Notes: generated by a model from the sequence alone, not told the origin. Counted from the first letter of the stretch, positions 11,966 through 23,761 are shown. The stretch is 64,000 bases of DNA from Amphimedon queenslandica (GCF_000090795.2 NW_003546257.1:359809-423808), one strand, 5' to 3'. A program made the numbers and translations.

Positions 11966-12271
11966 CCATAACTAGATAATATAATTATACTATTACTATT
12001 GAACAGCTAGTCTTTGTCTCTTTCTCTTTGTTTGTGCGTGTGTATTTTACAATTATTATTATTATTAATTATTTTGTTGCTGATTTTGTGTGTTTTCTAT
12101 ACCTGATATTAAAATAAATAATAATAATTAATGATACTTGTATAATTGCTTAGTAAGTTGCTGTTTGCAGAAAAAAACAAGAAAAAAATTAGTGAAAAAT
12201 CAACATAATGGATCTAGCTTTGGTATAAAAAATTTAAAATGTAAATAAGTTATAGACTGTTTTATAAAAAT
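11966..12271. other. Convergent intergenic region VPS35 / RNF14-like
   Basis: AT-rich 3' UTR sequence with an AATAAA-type signal near 12112-12118 and A/T runs. No gene seen. Confidence 0.6.
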
Positions 12272-13542
12272 TTAATCTTCAGTTGACTCTTCATTTTCTT
12301 CGTTGCGGTCTTTGCGGAAATTATCCAAGTCTTCCCTGAAAGTGGTAAATTCTTTACAGCCATACTCACTGCTGAAATGATAGCGCCCGTAGCATGGCTC
12401 GCGACACTGGAGACAAAACGGCATTTGACAGCGTCTACACTTGACCCAGTTATTCCTTCCTAGCTTCTGTTGAATCTGTAGCAACAGGACATAATATGGC
12501 TACAGTCAAACCTGTCTATTCCGGACACCTTAGGACCCAATAATACCCTAGCTCCTGATTATGAACCTGTCCTTTTTATTTCAGAGGTTCATTAATACAC
12601 ATTACTATTGTATTGGGACTGATACTACTTATCCTGGTTATATAGGTGTCCTTATTTTAGAGTGTCCACAATAGCAGTTTTGACTGTATTATTATAAAAA
12701 GTTGGTTGCTAATGTATGTGGATAACATGTGGATAACATGTGGATAACATGTGCATAACACATGCACCCAAGCTACAAGTCATCAGTGTTATGTACTAAT
12801 TTTATATTATGAAACTAACCAGTCCACAGCGTGGGCAAGCTGACTCCAACAGGTTTTCTAGAACAGTTACTTTCACTATCTGATGGACATCGTTAGTGGC
12901 ATCGGTTGCTTCTTTGTCTTCTTGTTCAGGCTGTGGAGGAAGGTAGTCTTCGTCACGAAATAAATTGCAGGTGCTTTGTAATTCAAAGTGGCTATACCTT
13001 TCAATGTAGAGAGCAAAAGATGCAACAAAAATGAGCAAGTTTAAAAATAAAGACAAGAAAGATATTTTTGGAAAAAATACTACACAAGGCACATGTAACT
13101 AAAATTAAATAGACGTATTTTTATTATCTCAGTTATACTTTTAATCTTACCCAGATATCTTCTGCATGCAGATCCAACAGAAGCCAGAGCCACACTTCCA
13201 ACATGACATTTTGTTGCAGCCACCAATTTTCTGTATCAGTGTCAAACAGGTGGGACACTCACGTACATTACGATGAGACTTCATCCAAATAATGGACTGA
13301 GAGAGAGAGAGAGGGGGGGAGGGAGGAGTGAGAATAGCATGTGACAAACTATAGAGTACAGATATAGAAAACTAACTTTGAGTTCCTCTAGCCTCCTCTC
13401 CTCATCTCTTGCTTTTGGCTTTCTTTTAACTTCCATTTCTGTATCTTCAACTTCGACTGCTTTTGACTGAACAAGTAATGATGTGAATAAAAATGAGATT
13501 ACACGTATATAAAATTATAATAGTAATGTACCTATACATGCA

Positions 13543-13603
<61 letters not shown>

Positions 13604-14950
13604 TATATCATTACTTTCTCAATGAAGGCACATTCCTCAATCCCATGCCAGGTCTGTCTACAACGTTTACAAAAAGGGAAGCTACACTGAGGGCAGAGTG
13701 CAAGGTCTGATTGTGGGTCGGAGATGATACGGGATCCACAAGCACTCCTCGGACAAAAGACCATCCCAGGTATTGAGTCTAGAGATACCTGCTCTCTCAA
13801 TTCGAGATACCTACAAAAATAAACATGAATGAGTATATAATTAAATATGACAGTTTCTCTTTACAATAATACTGAGCCAACCTTTTAAATTTATCAGGAG
13901 TGAGTAGTGATTGAACAAGTGTATCTGAAAGTGCTTTACTGCAATCTGTACTTAAACAACTGAAGCTTGTAACTCTTCCTTCGGCTAGCAGCATCTACAA
14001 CACACACACACATGTATTTAAAAACAATAAAACAATACTGATGTGTGCATGCAAAAACCCAATTTAGAATTGGGAAAATTTGTTCCAGGCCCCATGTTTG
14101 AGGGCCCCCTTACTTTAAAATTTTATAAATATGTTTTACTAATAATTACCTCGCAGTGTCCACGGACGCAGTTCTCACAAAAAAGAATGCTCTCATCTTT
14201 ACACTCGTCGCATTTCTCCACAAACTGGTCGCCATATTTCTCTTCGAAGCACACAGCACAGGAATGCTTCTCCGCCAGAAACTGCTTATGATTCTCAAAC
14301 TTGTCGTACTCTTCGACATCGTTAAACTCTGATATACTCCTTACGAAAAGATGATGACTAGACGTGGGGCGTTCCCCTTGTGTTCCCCTCCCTCCTCCTT
14401 CCTCTATTTCAGCTAACAGATCAGTGCTTATGTACGTGACCCAGTTATACACTGTAGGCCAACCTGGCGTGAATAATAGGCGGAGCTTCTCGCTGATGGT
14501 CTTCAAGTGTTTCTCGTTGAGCCATCTTGCACTTAAATGAAAGGTGGGTGGGTCAGTCGATGGATAGTTGTCGTGGTAACGGACGTAGAGTGACACAGGA
14601 GGGAGGTGTGTCACTAGAGCTGGTTTAGTGCTTGTGGATCTCGTTAAGTGAGGGGGCGGTCGAGGTGTCTCGCTGTCAGTCAGTTTTGGTGTCGCTAGCA
14701 ATAGTTCTAATGATTCACTTGAGTGAATACTTATATCAATCTAAAAATATCGAGAAATACAAAAATGAAGCTAAATTTGCCATGATTTTGTCTTGTTTTA
14801 ACTTGCTGGAGCCTTAGTACTCACAAGAAATTCTTTCTCCGGTGCTATGACCTTCATTTCTTCGCCAAAAATGCTCAAAAGTGATTCAAATTCCAAACTC
14901 TGCTCTTCTAAATTCTCCCCATTCAAAAGCTCTTGGTCGCAGGCGGCCAT
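12272..14950 (-). CDS. RNF14-like RWD-RBR E3 ubiquitin ligase with extra C-terminal zinc module
   Basis: RBR-type E3: takes ubiquitin from an E2 on RING1 and forms a thioester on a Cys in Rcat before transfer. Starts MAACDQELLNGENLEEQSLE (ATG 14950-14948). RWD domain about 14880-14420 (SLYVRYHDNYPSTDPPTFHL, LSARWLNEKHLKTI). RING1: CAVCFEEKYGDQFVEKCDEC and ILFCENCVRGHCE, continuing in the next exon. IBR: MVFCPRSACGSRIISD, LALCPQCSFPFCKRCRQTWH. Rcat: RECPTCLTLIQKIGGCNKMS, with GGC as the expected catalytic Cys, then CGSGFCWICMQKISGYSHFE and STCNLF. About 30-40 residues later comes another Cys module, SACPRCGLIQQKL, VKCRRCQMPFCLQCREPCYG, YHFSSEYGCKEFTTF, which vertebrate RNF14 lacks. Ends ...NEENEESTED. 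The last large intron holds a MITE. Confidence 0.9.
12501..12688. mobile_element. MITE-like element with TA target duplication (RNF14-like intron)
   Basis: Begins CAGTCAAACCTGTCTATTCC at 12503 and ends 'cagttttgactg' at 12686, so the termini are inverted copies (CAGTCAAA-CTG). TA flanks on both sides. 184 bp, no ORF. The GGACACC/GGTGTCC blocks just inside the ends are also inverted. Probably a Tc1/pogo-like non-autonomous element by its termini (inference). Confidence 0.8.
13544..13606. repeat. (ATT)n microsatellite (RNF14-like intron)
   Basis: About 20 ATT/CATT units beside the IBR-encoding exon on the minus strand. Confidence 0.95.
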
Positions 14951-15023
14951 TTTGGGAGTTAATCTATGACCACGCCTCTAACCACGCCCTCACATTTACA
15001 AAAGTGGGATTGCAAAAGATAAA
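14951..15023. promoter_or_regulatory. 73-bp bidirectional promoter, RNF14-like / GCNA-like
   Basis: Only 73 bp lie between the divergent start codons, with two CCACGCC(T/C) direct repeats near 14971-14988. Both genes must draw core promoter elements from this stretch or from each other's 5' exons. Inference from spacing. Confidence 0.65.
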
Positions 15024-18000
15024 ATGAATAAAGCAGACGAGCTTTGGAGTTTTCTAGCTTATTTGGAAGAGAGGGGCTGGATATCATTTAGAGTTTCTTC
15101 CAAGTTTCTTCAAAAGCAGGTTTGCACTAGTGGGGGGGGAGGTGAAAATAAGTGAAATTATAGGGGGGCAGGGGGCAGCCAATATTCAATTTTAATTTTT
15201 AAAATAATTTACAGGTTCAAGATTGGCCTAAGGTCCTAAATAAAGAAAACGACCATTTAATTCCTAATGAATCTCCTCTGAATGAGGAAGCCCCTCCTAT
15301 TAGTAATCCTAATTATGATTATCATTATAATACTGTCTCTTCTACTCCAAATGAACTCAGTGAGTCATCTCCTAATAAACATAATTCTCTTAGTAATAGC
15401 ACCTTTACTGATGACCAATCCTCTCCATTAATAAATACACCTGCAATGAATCAATCCAATGATGATGATGTACGAATTATTAGTTCTTTTCATCCACTAC
15501 AATTGAGTTTTTCTCCAATATCAGCATCTTTCCATGATGCATCTACTGCTAATCTTCAATCAGAATCACTTCCTTCTCATAACCAGTCTCTATCCATTGA
15601 TCAAGGAGACAATCCTTTAGATGATGACTGTTCTTTTATTAAATGTATTGCATTATCTTCTAAGCCAGCAGTCCCTGCTGACTCTAATAATTCTTTTAAT
15701 GGTCAACAATCATGGGTTTCTCCAATGCCTCAAAAAACTTTGTCGGATAATGAAAGCACATCAAAGCAAGATGTCTCCATTATTCAACTCTCAGCCGGCG
15801 AATCTCCTCCATTATTTAATACAGAGTCTAAAAACTCGTCACTTAATTGTCAGTCAAACGCTAGTGTATCTTCGCCATTGAACGAACTATCTTTGAATGA
15901 TATTACGGTCCCTGCCTCTAATGACTCAATATCATTTGGTGGACAAGTGGAAAATGGAAAAGGGAAAGGAGAAGTGACAGAGCCTCCTGTAGAGGTGGAA
16001 GAGGTGACTCGGGTTGAGCAGAAACCCTCAGTCATTGTCTTAGATGATGACAGTGATGATGAACGTTTAGAACAATGTAAGGATGAGAGGAGATGTACAT
16101 GCATTTACATGTACTTCCAGGATTAATGTTTACTGCATGTTAAGCAAGAGTGAAGAACCTGTTCTCTTTTTTTGTGTTTTGTATGTCAAATGTCAAAATT
16201 TAAATCCTTTTAGTTTTTAGTAATTTAAGACTTGAGTCTGCTCGAAAGGAAAGGAAAGCCAAGCGGTTTGTTTCAAGAAAAAGGTACCAACGTCATCTCT
16301 CACTCTTCTACCCTCTTTCTCTCTCACCCTCACTCCCTCACTCTCTCTCCCTCTCCTTCTCTCTCTCCCTCTCCTTCTCTCTCTCTCTCTCTCTAGTTTA
16401 GCTGCATTTATAGTTAGTGATTCTGAAGAGATTGAGGAAGAAAGAGAGAGCGAAGATGAAAAGGAGCCTCTCCCAGTGTCTCCTCGCATTCTGCCAAAGG
16501 CTGCAATTAATACACCCCAAACCACAACCAGTCCAGGCTGCTGTACACCATGTACGTACCTTTTGTCTATAGGAGACAATACTCATTCTGTGAATATTTT
16601 TATATTTATACTTTAAATATAATTTTAGATGCTAAATTCAACATTGCATCAATGACAAAAAAATTTTAAATCACGCAATCATTTTTAGATGTAAAAATTT
16701 TTAATTTCCAGATTTACAGTAATGTATGTTTGTTAATTCTAAATTGCTTACGATACCTTGTGTATAAATTTTTTTGTTTCTCTAGTGTTTAGATTCCCGT
16801 CTCGTAGTCATGTTTCTTCACAAGCAACTCCTTTTATCTGTCGGACACCGACAGTTACCGACACTCTTAGTACCCCATCCTCCTGTTTGAGTGTGAAGAG
16901 AAATCGACTTAAAATGGTTGAAGAGCTATTTGAAATGTTTAACAGGACAGTCTTTGATGACAAAGTAACATAGAAGCATGCATTAATAATGTGCTGTGTA
17001 ACAGTAATGGTGACATGTAATTCAAATAGTAAAAGTCGGTTCAAATTTTGGCCAATGACCATGGGCTGTACAGGATATTTTGTCAAAAATGGCCAAAGAG
17101 AGACTTTTTTGTATTTATAATATTTCCTGATACATATACAAATTCTTACGTTGCGTAGAAACTTTGAGCTAATTTTGATCAAAATTGGATTTTTTACGCA
17201 TTTTTAAAGTTGCTCCAAAATGTGGCCAAAATCCCTGTACTATAGTACAGGGACTTTGACCAAATTTTGTCAAAAATGACTAGGAGAAAATTCTTCATTT
17301 TTATAATATTTCTTGATGCATATACATGTTCTTATGTTGCGTAGAAAGTTTGAACTAATTTTGATCAAAATTAGATTTTTTACGAATTTTTAAAGTTGCT
17401 CCAAAATTGGGCCAAAATCCCTGTACTATAGTACAGGGACTTTGATCAAATTTTGTCAGAGATGACTAGGAGAGAATTCTCCATTTTCATAATTTTTTTC
17501 TGATACATATACACATTTTTATATTGCGTAGAAAGTTTGAGCTGATTCCGATCAAATTATGTTGTTTTTTTTTTCATAATTGCAGCTCCCTCCTGATATG
17601 GGGATCACGTGGAACAAGAGAATGAGGACAACTGCTGGGTGGTGTGTTTACACAGGGTAGGTTTTGTGTCATATTTTCTTTTTATTTTCCTCCTCTCTCT
17701 CTCTTTCTCCCTCTTTTTTATTATATTTAGTAGTTTATTTAATCGAGAATGCAGAATCGAACTCTCACAGAAAGTTTGTGATACTTATGGTAAATAATCT
17801 TCATGGATGATGATGTACATTGATAATAGTAATATCACTCACTGTCATAATATCACTATTTCCATTCTCATTCCCTTTGATTGCATATAAACTATTATTA
17901 TTATTACAGATCGTATTCGTGACACATTGATACATGAGTTGTGCCATGCAGCAACTTGGATCATCGATGGAAAGAGAAATGAGAAACATGGGAAAGTGTG

Positions 18001-18644
18001 GCAGAAATGGTAAGAGACACCATATCAGGCTAACAAGATACATATACAGCATAATTACAAGAACAGTTTTGGAATGGGTATCTATTATATGGTTTTACAA
18101 AGCTAAGAGCGGACACAGATTCATTTACAATGTTAGATTTAGAGATTCCCCTTTCTACTATTCTAGGGCCCATCTTGCTAATAGTGTGCATCCAGACTTA
18201 CCGCCAATCACCACTAGGCACAGTTATGAGATCACGTACAAGTATTGGTATCAGTGCAGTAGGTGTGACTACAAGTGAGGGCAGATAATGTAGTGTACAA
18301 TGTACATGCAACATACAACTTCTATCATAGCATTCCTAAACGATGAGTGAAAAAATTAAAATCTAAGCTAAACCAGCGCAACTGGTAAATGGTAGTATGA
18401 ATTGTGAATGGTCAAGATTATTTTTATAATTATTATTATTATTGGTGATCCCCAGGACTTAATAATCTTGTTTCAGGCCTGTAGTTTATTTTCTTCATTT
18501 AGGTTTGGCCGTCATTCAAAATCTGTCAATTTGAACGTGGCTACCTGCCCTTACTGCTCAAGGTAAAGAAGCTACAGGAATCTTTGAGCTATAAGTATTA
18601 AACCTTTTCTTTCTCCTTTTAGTTTACTGGAACTCTATCAATGA
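15024..18644 (+). CDS. GCNA: GCNA/ACRC-like SprT-family metalloprotease with SUMO-interacting motifs
   Basis: Nuclear, germline-associated protease family that removes DNA-protein crosslinks. Starts MNKADELWSFLAYLEERGWI at 15024. A long disordered Ser/Asn/Asp-rich exon (15214-16078) ends with PSVIVLDDDSDDERLEQC, a textbook SUMO-interacting motif. Weaker candidates are DVRIISS, DVSIIQLSAGE and AAFIVSDSEEIEEE. The SprT domain follows: RLKMVEELFEMFNRTVF, LPPDMGITWNKRMRTTAGWC, ECRIELSQKVCDTY, DTLIHELCHAATWIIDG. The HELCH (HExxH) zinc site is at 17933-17947. Then HPDLPPITTRHSYEITYKYW and a zinc ribbon CSRCDYK...CPYCSSLLELYQ, stop at 18642-18644. Acidic disordered N-terminus, SIMs and SprT core match GCNA better than SPRTN, since no PIP or UBZ tail is present. 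An intron holds three ~186-bp repeat units. Confidence 0.9.
17085..17580 (+). repeat. Dispersed ~186-bp repeat, three tandem units (GCNA intron)
   Basis: The palindromic core CCCTGTACTATAGTACAGGG begins at 17233 and 17419 (186 bp apart), with an upstream unit lacking a full core. Flanked by TTTGAGCTAATTTTGATCAA-type blocks. Plus orientation. Non-coding. Confidence 0.92.
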
Positions 18645-18797
18645 AAAAGCTTATGTGCACATGATAATATTTAATCTATAGCACTAAACCTTCTCAATAA
18701 TATTTCAATTCCTCAATGATTTTACTATTATAGCATTAATACTTATTGTGGATTATTATTACATGTGAATTGCAATGCATATTCACTTAGTTTTATG

Positions 18798-18957
18798 TAC
18801 TGTGATTTCCCTTAAACTTGCATGATAGACAAGCAGAAATGTGTTATGAACATGCTCTCTTGTGGTCAGTATTAAGTAGGTACATCCATTTAATTCCTGA
18901 CCACAACAGAGCATGTGCATAACACATTTCTGCTTGTCTATAAGGAAAATTACAGTA
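18798..18957. mobile_element. Hairpin MITE-like element with TA target duplication
   Basis: The left arm contains CTGTGATTTCCCTT then AGACAAGCAGAAATGTGTTA. The right arm has the reverse complement, ending GGAAAATTACAG at 18955. TA at 18798-18799 and 18956-18957. 156 bp with near full-length inverted arms, an 11-bp insertion in the left arm and a short AT-rich loop. Lies between GCNA and the small gene at 19069. Confidence 0.85.
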
Positions 18958-19068
18958 TCAATTAGTAGCTACCTATCAGTGACTGACACTAATAACAATG
19001 TTTTGTATGCAGAATGCAATGTAACCAGACTCCAAAGTTTATCTCAGTTGCTACGTAAGCTGTGAGCA

Positions 19069-19389
19069 ATGATTCTACTAACTTACAAGCAAGTTCAAGA
19101 TGCCTTGAGTGAGGCATACATGAGTTGGAAGGCAAATTCACCTGCAGCCTTCACTATAAAGGGAACCAAAATCCCAGTGGAATACTCGAGCTCTGGTGGT
19201 AAGGCAGAGTTTAGCATACCAGGAAAAGAATATGCAATGAACAAAGAAGATGTGAGTGAGCTTCATTGCTGGTGGGAAGAGGATCTCACCAAAGGAGAAG
19301 GTGCCTTTATTGCTCTACCTAATGACCCAAAGGTTATGGCAGCTATAAGGAAAGAAGATGAATTTTGGTTTACTATATCAGTAGAATAA
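19069..19389 (+). CDS. Small intronless gene of unknown family, 106 aa
   Basis: Open frame from ATG 19069 to stop 19389: MILLTYKQVQDALSEAYMSW, then PAAFTIKGTKIPVEYSSSGG, a Trp-rich centre (ELHCWWEEDLTKGEGAFIAL) and EDEFWFTISVE. Composition is that of a soluble folded protein, with balanced charge, hydrophobic blocks and no low complexity. No signal peptide or membrane segment. I do not recognise the family. It sits 425 bp after the GCNA stop and 78 bp before the convergent SPATA20 stop. It could instead be the terminal exon of a longer transcript, because a splice acceptor-like site lies upstream near 19015. Real coding sequence is likely, function unknown. Confidence 0.6.
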   Translation: MILLTYKQVQDALSEAYMSWKANSPAAFTIKGTKIPVEYSSSGGKAEFSIPGKEYAMNKEDVSELHCWWEEDLTKGEGAFIALPNDPKVMAAIRKEDEFWFTISVE

Positions 19390-19466
19390 CCAATATATAT
19401 AACTTTTATGTAGATTAATTGTTACTGCTCTACAATTTAATGTACATGTAAAGTTATAATTATTTT

Positions 19467-20049
19467 TTAATTGTTCGGCTGAATCATATCTTTAAGGACA
19501 GTGCTTGAATTGGTTGGAGCTGCACACTTGTAGTCCTCACAAAGATAAACTGTTGCTTTATCATCAACCATGATCATATCTTTAAGGAGAGGGAGGGACT
19601 CCATAAGGAGTGGAGAGGGAGACGAGGGATCGTGAAGGATGAGAGTCTTGTTAGGAATGAAATGTGAATGTATGCAAGATAAGAGAGCTTGTGTGTCATC
19701 TCCTGATATTAAACCAACAATGATAACCTAAAAACCAATTTATAATAACAATAATAATAACAATAATATGGGGTAATTCAGCAACAGTAAACTGAAAATA
19801 GGCTAAGCAACCCAACTTATACAGTATGTAGATTTGCCTACTTGTTTTGGTTTTTGTAAATAAGATATGAAAGCTCCGATCAATGCAGCCATAGCTGGAG
19901 GGTGCTCCATCATGCTTGAATTAAACGTCTTAAAAATGTTCTCAGATTTCGAGCGAAGCTCTGATTTATCAAAAAATGATGACAAACGAAGCAAATTCTC
20001 AGCAGAGACTGAATTAGCACTTGGTTCAGCTCCATCTTCACCTAATAAG

Positions 20050-20118
<69 letters not shown>

Positions 20119-23100
20119 TGTTTTCAATCGAAGCTAAAATGCTGAACTATCAAAGTATTCATGTACATTTTTATTTCGTAATTGCATACCATCTTTCATC
20201 CTTAGCAGAATGCTATCATCCATTCCACTGGTACTGAAGTAGCCTCCTTTCTCTTCTCCCTCTTCTCCTTTGATGTCCAGGAACAGCCTGTCTTGCTGCT
20301 CCTGTAGTTCAAGTGCCCATTTCAACCAGAGAGGATCATGGCTGGCTTCGTAAAGGTCAATGAGACCTCGAATGAGAAATGCATAATCATCAGCGAATCC
20401 TTCAACAGTGCTAACACTGAGAACGCTATAAGAACAAATCAAATGTTAACAAAATGAAAGAGTAGGACAGAATGTTCCATGTTTATAATTTTTTTGATAC
20501 ATTTGCATGTTCTTGTATTGTGTAGTAAGTTTGAGCTGATTTTGATCAAAATTGGATTTTTTTATAAACTTTAAAAGTTACTCAAAAATTTGTCCAAAGC
20601 TACTTACTCATTCTCATCTCTATAAGCATTTCTTAGTAAGACGGATTTCTCCTTATCGTACAATGAGTCTCTTATGAATGATGCTGCACTCTTGGCTCTC
20701 TCAAGATACTCAGATCCACCAAGTACTTGTGACGCACGAGATAAAGCAGATACCATGAGACCTAAAAATAAAAAGAATCATGCAATGGACACTGTGAATC
20801 TAATAGGAATGAAATGATCCCAATCATGCTAAAAAGAAGCATTCTTAAATAATTTTTATAATAATTTGGATGGTAAAACAATCAAAATTTTCAAAAAATT
20901 TGTGACTTACCGTTCCATGCTGTAAGTATTTTATCGTCTCGATGAGGTTTAGGTCTCTCAGCTCTCATCTTGTATAGCCTATCTTTGGCCTCCATTAGCA
21001 AACTCTTCACTTGTTCAACTTCCAATGAAAATTCGCTAGATAATTCTTCAAATGATTTTTTGATTATAAGGACATTTTGATTTATTAGTTCGCCATGTGG
21101 ATCCTACAAAAAAAAAATTTTTAATAATAAAATTGTTATTATTATTATTACTATTACTATTACTACAATACCTGATTTGGCCGAACATTGCCTCCTTTTT
21201 TAACTCCAAAACGACTCGAAAATAAGTCAGCTAGTGTTTTATCAGTGTCGCCCCCTGGGAGGGGGTCTAGTAATATTGACTGTATTTCTTCCCAAGTCCA
21301 TACACAGAAGGCACCCTCTTTCTTTTCTTTGTCGCCATGGCAACGATAAGAGTCTGCATCTTCTGCGGAATAAAATCCGCCATCCTAATAATAATAATAA
21401 GAATAATAATAATAATAATAATACATATTATAATGGACACTTTGGGGCAAGAAAGTTGCTTTGTTATAACAGAGGTGTCCTTTATGTGGAGGTTATTTTA
21501 TACAGTAAGGAATGTAATTGGTACACTAGGTGCTGTCCGTTAAATGGAGGTGTACGCTATAGAGAGTGTCCATTAAGAGAGGCCCTACTAATCAATACCT
21601 TATCACCGAGATCTCTCAATACATACTCTAATATATCAACTGCAGTTTCCTTAAACTTGTCATCTTTTGTAATCTGTAAAGGGGTGTGGTCAAGGAGTAT
21701 ACTCTAATTGCCATGGTTACCTGATATGCACTGAGGTAGGTGACAACAAGTTGGGCTTGATCATATAACATTTTTTCAAAGTGAGGAACATGCCAGTAGG
21801 GGTCGGTTGAATAGCGATGGAAACCCTATGGAGACAATCAGTTCACATGTGCATGTACATATATGGTATAAAGACTGATTATCAGGTGCTATACTATAGT
21901 ACAGTTATTCTTAAAAAATACAATTTTGATCGGAATCAGCTCAAACTTTATACACAACATAAGTACATGTATATGTATCAGAAAAAATTATAAAAATGGT
22001 AAATTCTCTCCTATTCAATTTTGGTGAAATTTGGCTCGTGACCCTGTACTATAGTACAGGAACTTTGGCCCGATTCTTGAGTAACTTAAAAAATTCATAA
22101 AAAATTCAATTTTGATTTGAATCAGCTTAAACTTGCTACACAATATAAAAAACATGTATATGCATAAAAAAAGATTATAAAAATGGCAAATTCTCTCCTT
22201 GCCATTTTTGATGAAATTTGGCCCATGACCCTGTACTATAGCATACAGCCTTATGCAGCTACCCGTCAGATACTCACTTGTCCAATGTGATCATGCATTC
22301 CTCCATTGCTCATTGCTTCAAGTGTAAAGAGAACAGATGCTAATGCACCATCACCCATCTCAGAGGAAGGATAGCGTGCATATATCCTTAACAGCAGATC
22401 AAGTATCACTGTTATTATAAAAATATGAGAATATCTTATTAAAATGGCATAAATAAATGATGTACTTCTATTAAATGAGGCACTAAAGGAAAAAGAAAAA
22501 GGCAGCTATTGTAAACATGCAAAGTAAAAATTATTCTTTATTTGTTTTAATTTGCTCAGTGTTAAGATCCCTCTGTTTGCATGATCACTATTCTCTTTAC
22601 TGACTCACCAGGTTGAGGGAATTTCATACTCTGACCAAACCCGCCATACTTGCTATCAAACCGGTCCGCTAGCATTTCAGCAGCTTTCTGGATACAAGCT
22701 GTACCAGGTAACTGCGGATTGAGTGAAGATGAGCCAGCAACAGCTGCTTGAAGTGCTTTCATTAGTGGGTTCATCTTCTGCTTGATATTATCATGATCTT
22801 TAGTCCACTAAAAAGCATACACTGTACATCTATCATATCAAGGATACGCATTCATAAAGCTTAGCCAAAACTTTATGGGCATCTGAATTTGCAAAAAAAT
22901 TCTAAGATTTTTTAAGCATATAATTTAGCTTTTTGCCACAATTACAAAAGTGTAATCCCCAGGCTATGAATCGGGATGATAAATTACAGGCAGACAATAT
23001 TTTAATAGTTAGATACCTGCTCATGTACAGCATTTAGTATTGTAAGAAAACTTGGACTCCTAAAAGAGTCCTCGGGAGGAAAATAAGTTCCGCCGAGAAA

Positions 23101-23761
23101 CGGTTTCAACTCTGGCGTCAAAAAGACACTCATGGGCCATCCACCACTACCCTGGGTAGCCTTGAGACAGAAAAAACAAAAAATAAATAATAATTATTAG
23201 TAAATGTCACTAGCAAGTAATTCTCAATGGTACTTCACAGTTATTATAAATAATATCCTTATGCAGGACTGTTCGTACCTGTACAAATGTCATATAAACT
23301 TTGTCCACATCTGGTCTCTCCTCCCTGTCAACTTTGATACTGACAAAATGATCGTTGAGGACTTTAGCGACAGTATCACTCTCGAAGGACTCTCTCTCCA
23401 TCACGTGACACCAGTGACATGTGGAATAACCAACCGATAGAAATATCGGCTTGTTCTCATTCCTTGATTTAGTGAATGCTTCTTCACCCCAGGGATACCT
23501 GGAAAAACCAACTCGTGCATGTAGATCTAGTACACGCTTATCAAAATAAAACTATGATGCACTTTTGACTTTTATAACTTGCTTTATATAACATTTTATT
23601 GCTTACCAATCTACTGGATTAGTGGCATGCTGTAAAAGATATGGCGACTTCTCCCCAGCCAACCTATTTAATAGCCTCTTGCTGCAACTGTTGGTGGACA
23701 TCAGCTTAAAGCCCGAGCTAAAGGTTCTCGTTATAAACTTCCTCCATAATTCAGAAGACAT
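19467..23761 (-). CDS. SPATA20: SPATA20 (thioredoxin-like / six-hairpin glycosidase-like protein)
   Basis: Conserved from bacteria (YyaL) to mammals: an N-terminal thioredoxin-like domain followed by an (alpha/alpha)6 barrel; biochemical role poorly defined. ATG 23761-23759 gives [20 protein letters not shown], Arg/Ser-rich and acid-free, so a mitochondrial presequence is plausible. Then [40 protein letters not shown] with the conserved CHWCH motif, [38 protein letters not shown] and YFPPEDSF. Later exons include [19 protein letters not shown] and [20 protein letters not shown]. Ends [20 protein letters not shown]...NN, stop 19467-19469. About 15 exons. Introns carry ~186-bp repeats, a MITE relic and a TAA microsatellite. 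The 5' end abuts the glycosyltransferase gene. Confidence 0.94.
20050..20118. repeat. (TAA)n microsatellite (SPATA20 intron)
   Basis: About 23 ATA/TAA units. Its translation as poly-Asn is an artefact. Confidence 0.97.
20465..20605 (+). repeat. Partial copy of the ~186-bp repeat (SPATA20 intron)
   Basis: Carries 'tttataattttttgatacat', then TTTGAGCTGATTTTGATCAA and 'ttaaaagttactcaaaaatt', in plus orientation. The palindromic core is absent. Confidence 0.8.
21425..21590. mobile_element. Relic of a MITE with GTGTCC blocks (SPATA20 intron)
   Basis: Contains GGACACTTTGGGGC at the left, 'gaggtgtcctttatgtggag' in the middle and 'tggaggtgtacgctatagag' plus 'gtgtccattaagag' at the right. Similar GGACACC/GTGTCC blocks occur inside the element at 12503-12686. 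Clear termini and target duplications were not found, so this is a degraded or partial copy. Confidence 0.5.
21885..22250 (-). repeat. Dispersed ~186-bp repeat, two units, inverted orientation (SPATA20 intron)
   Basis: Reverse-complement copies: 'caattttgatcggaatcagctc', 'aaattctctccta', then CCCTGTACTATAGTACAGG with one core change near 22043, and a second, truncated core CCCTGTACTATAG near 22230. Confidence 0.9.

Noticed and set aside
12272-12484. Terminal Cys-rich exon as an independent small zinc-finger gene
   Set aside because: The upstream exon ends SACPRCGL at a donor in the matching phase and supplies the first Cys pair, so it is the RBR ligase C-terminus.
21234-21707. Plus-strand 157-codon frame in SPATA20
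   Set aside because: It crosses an Asn microsatellite and MITE-like sequence in an intron and antisense exon; no coherent protein.
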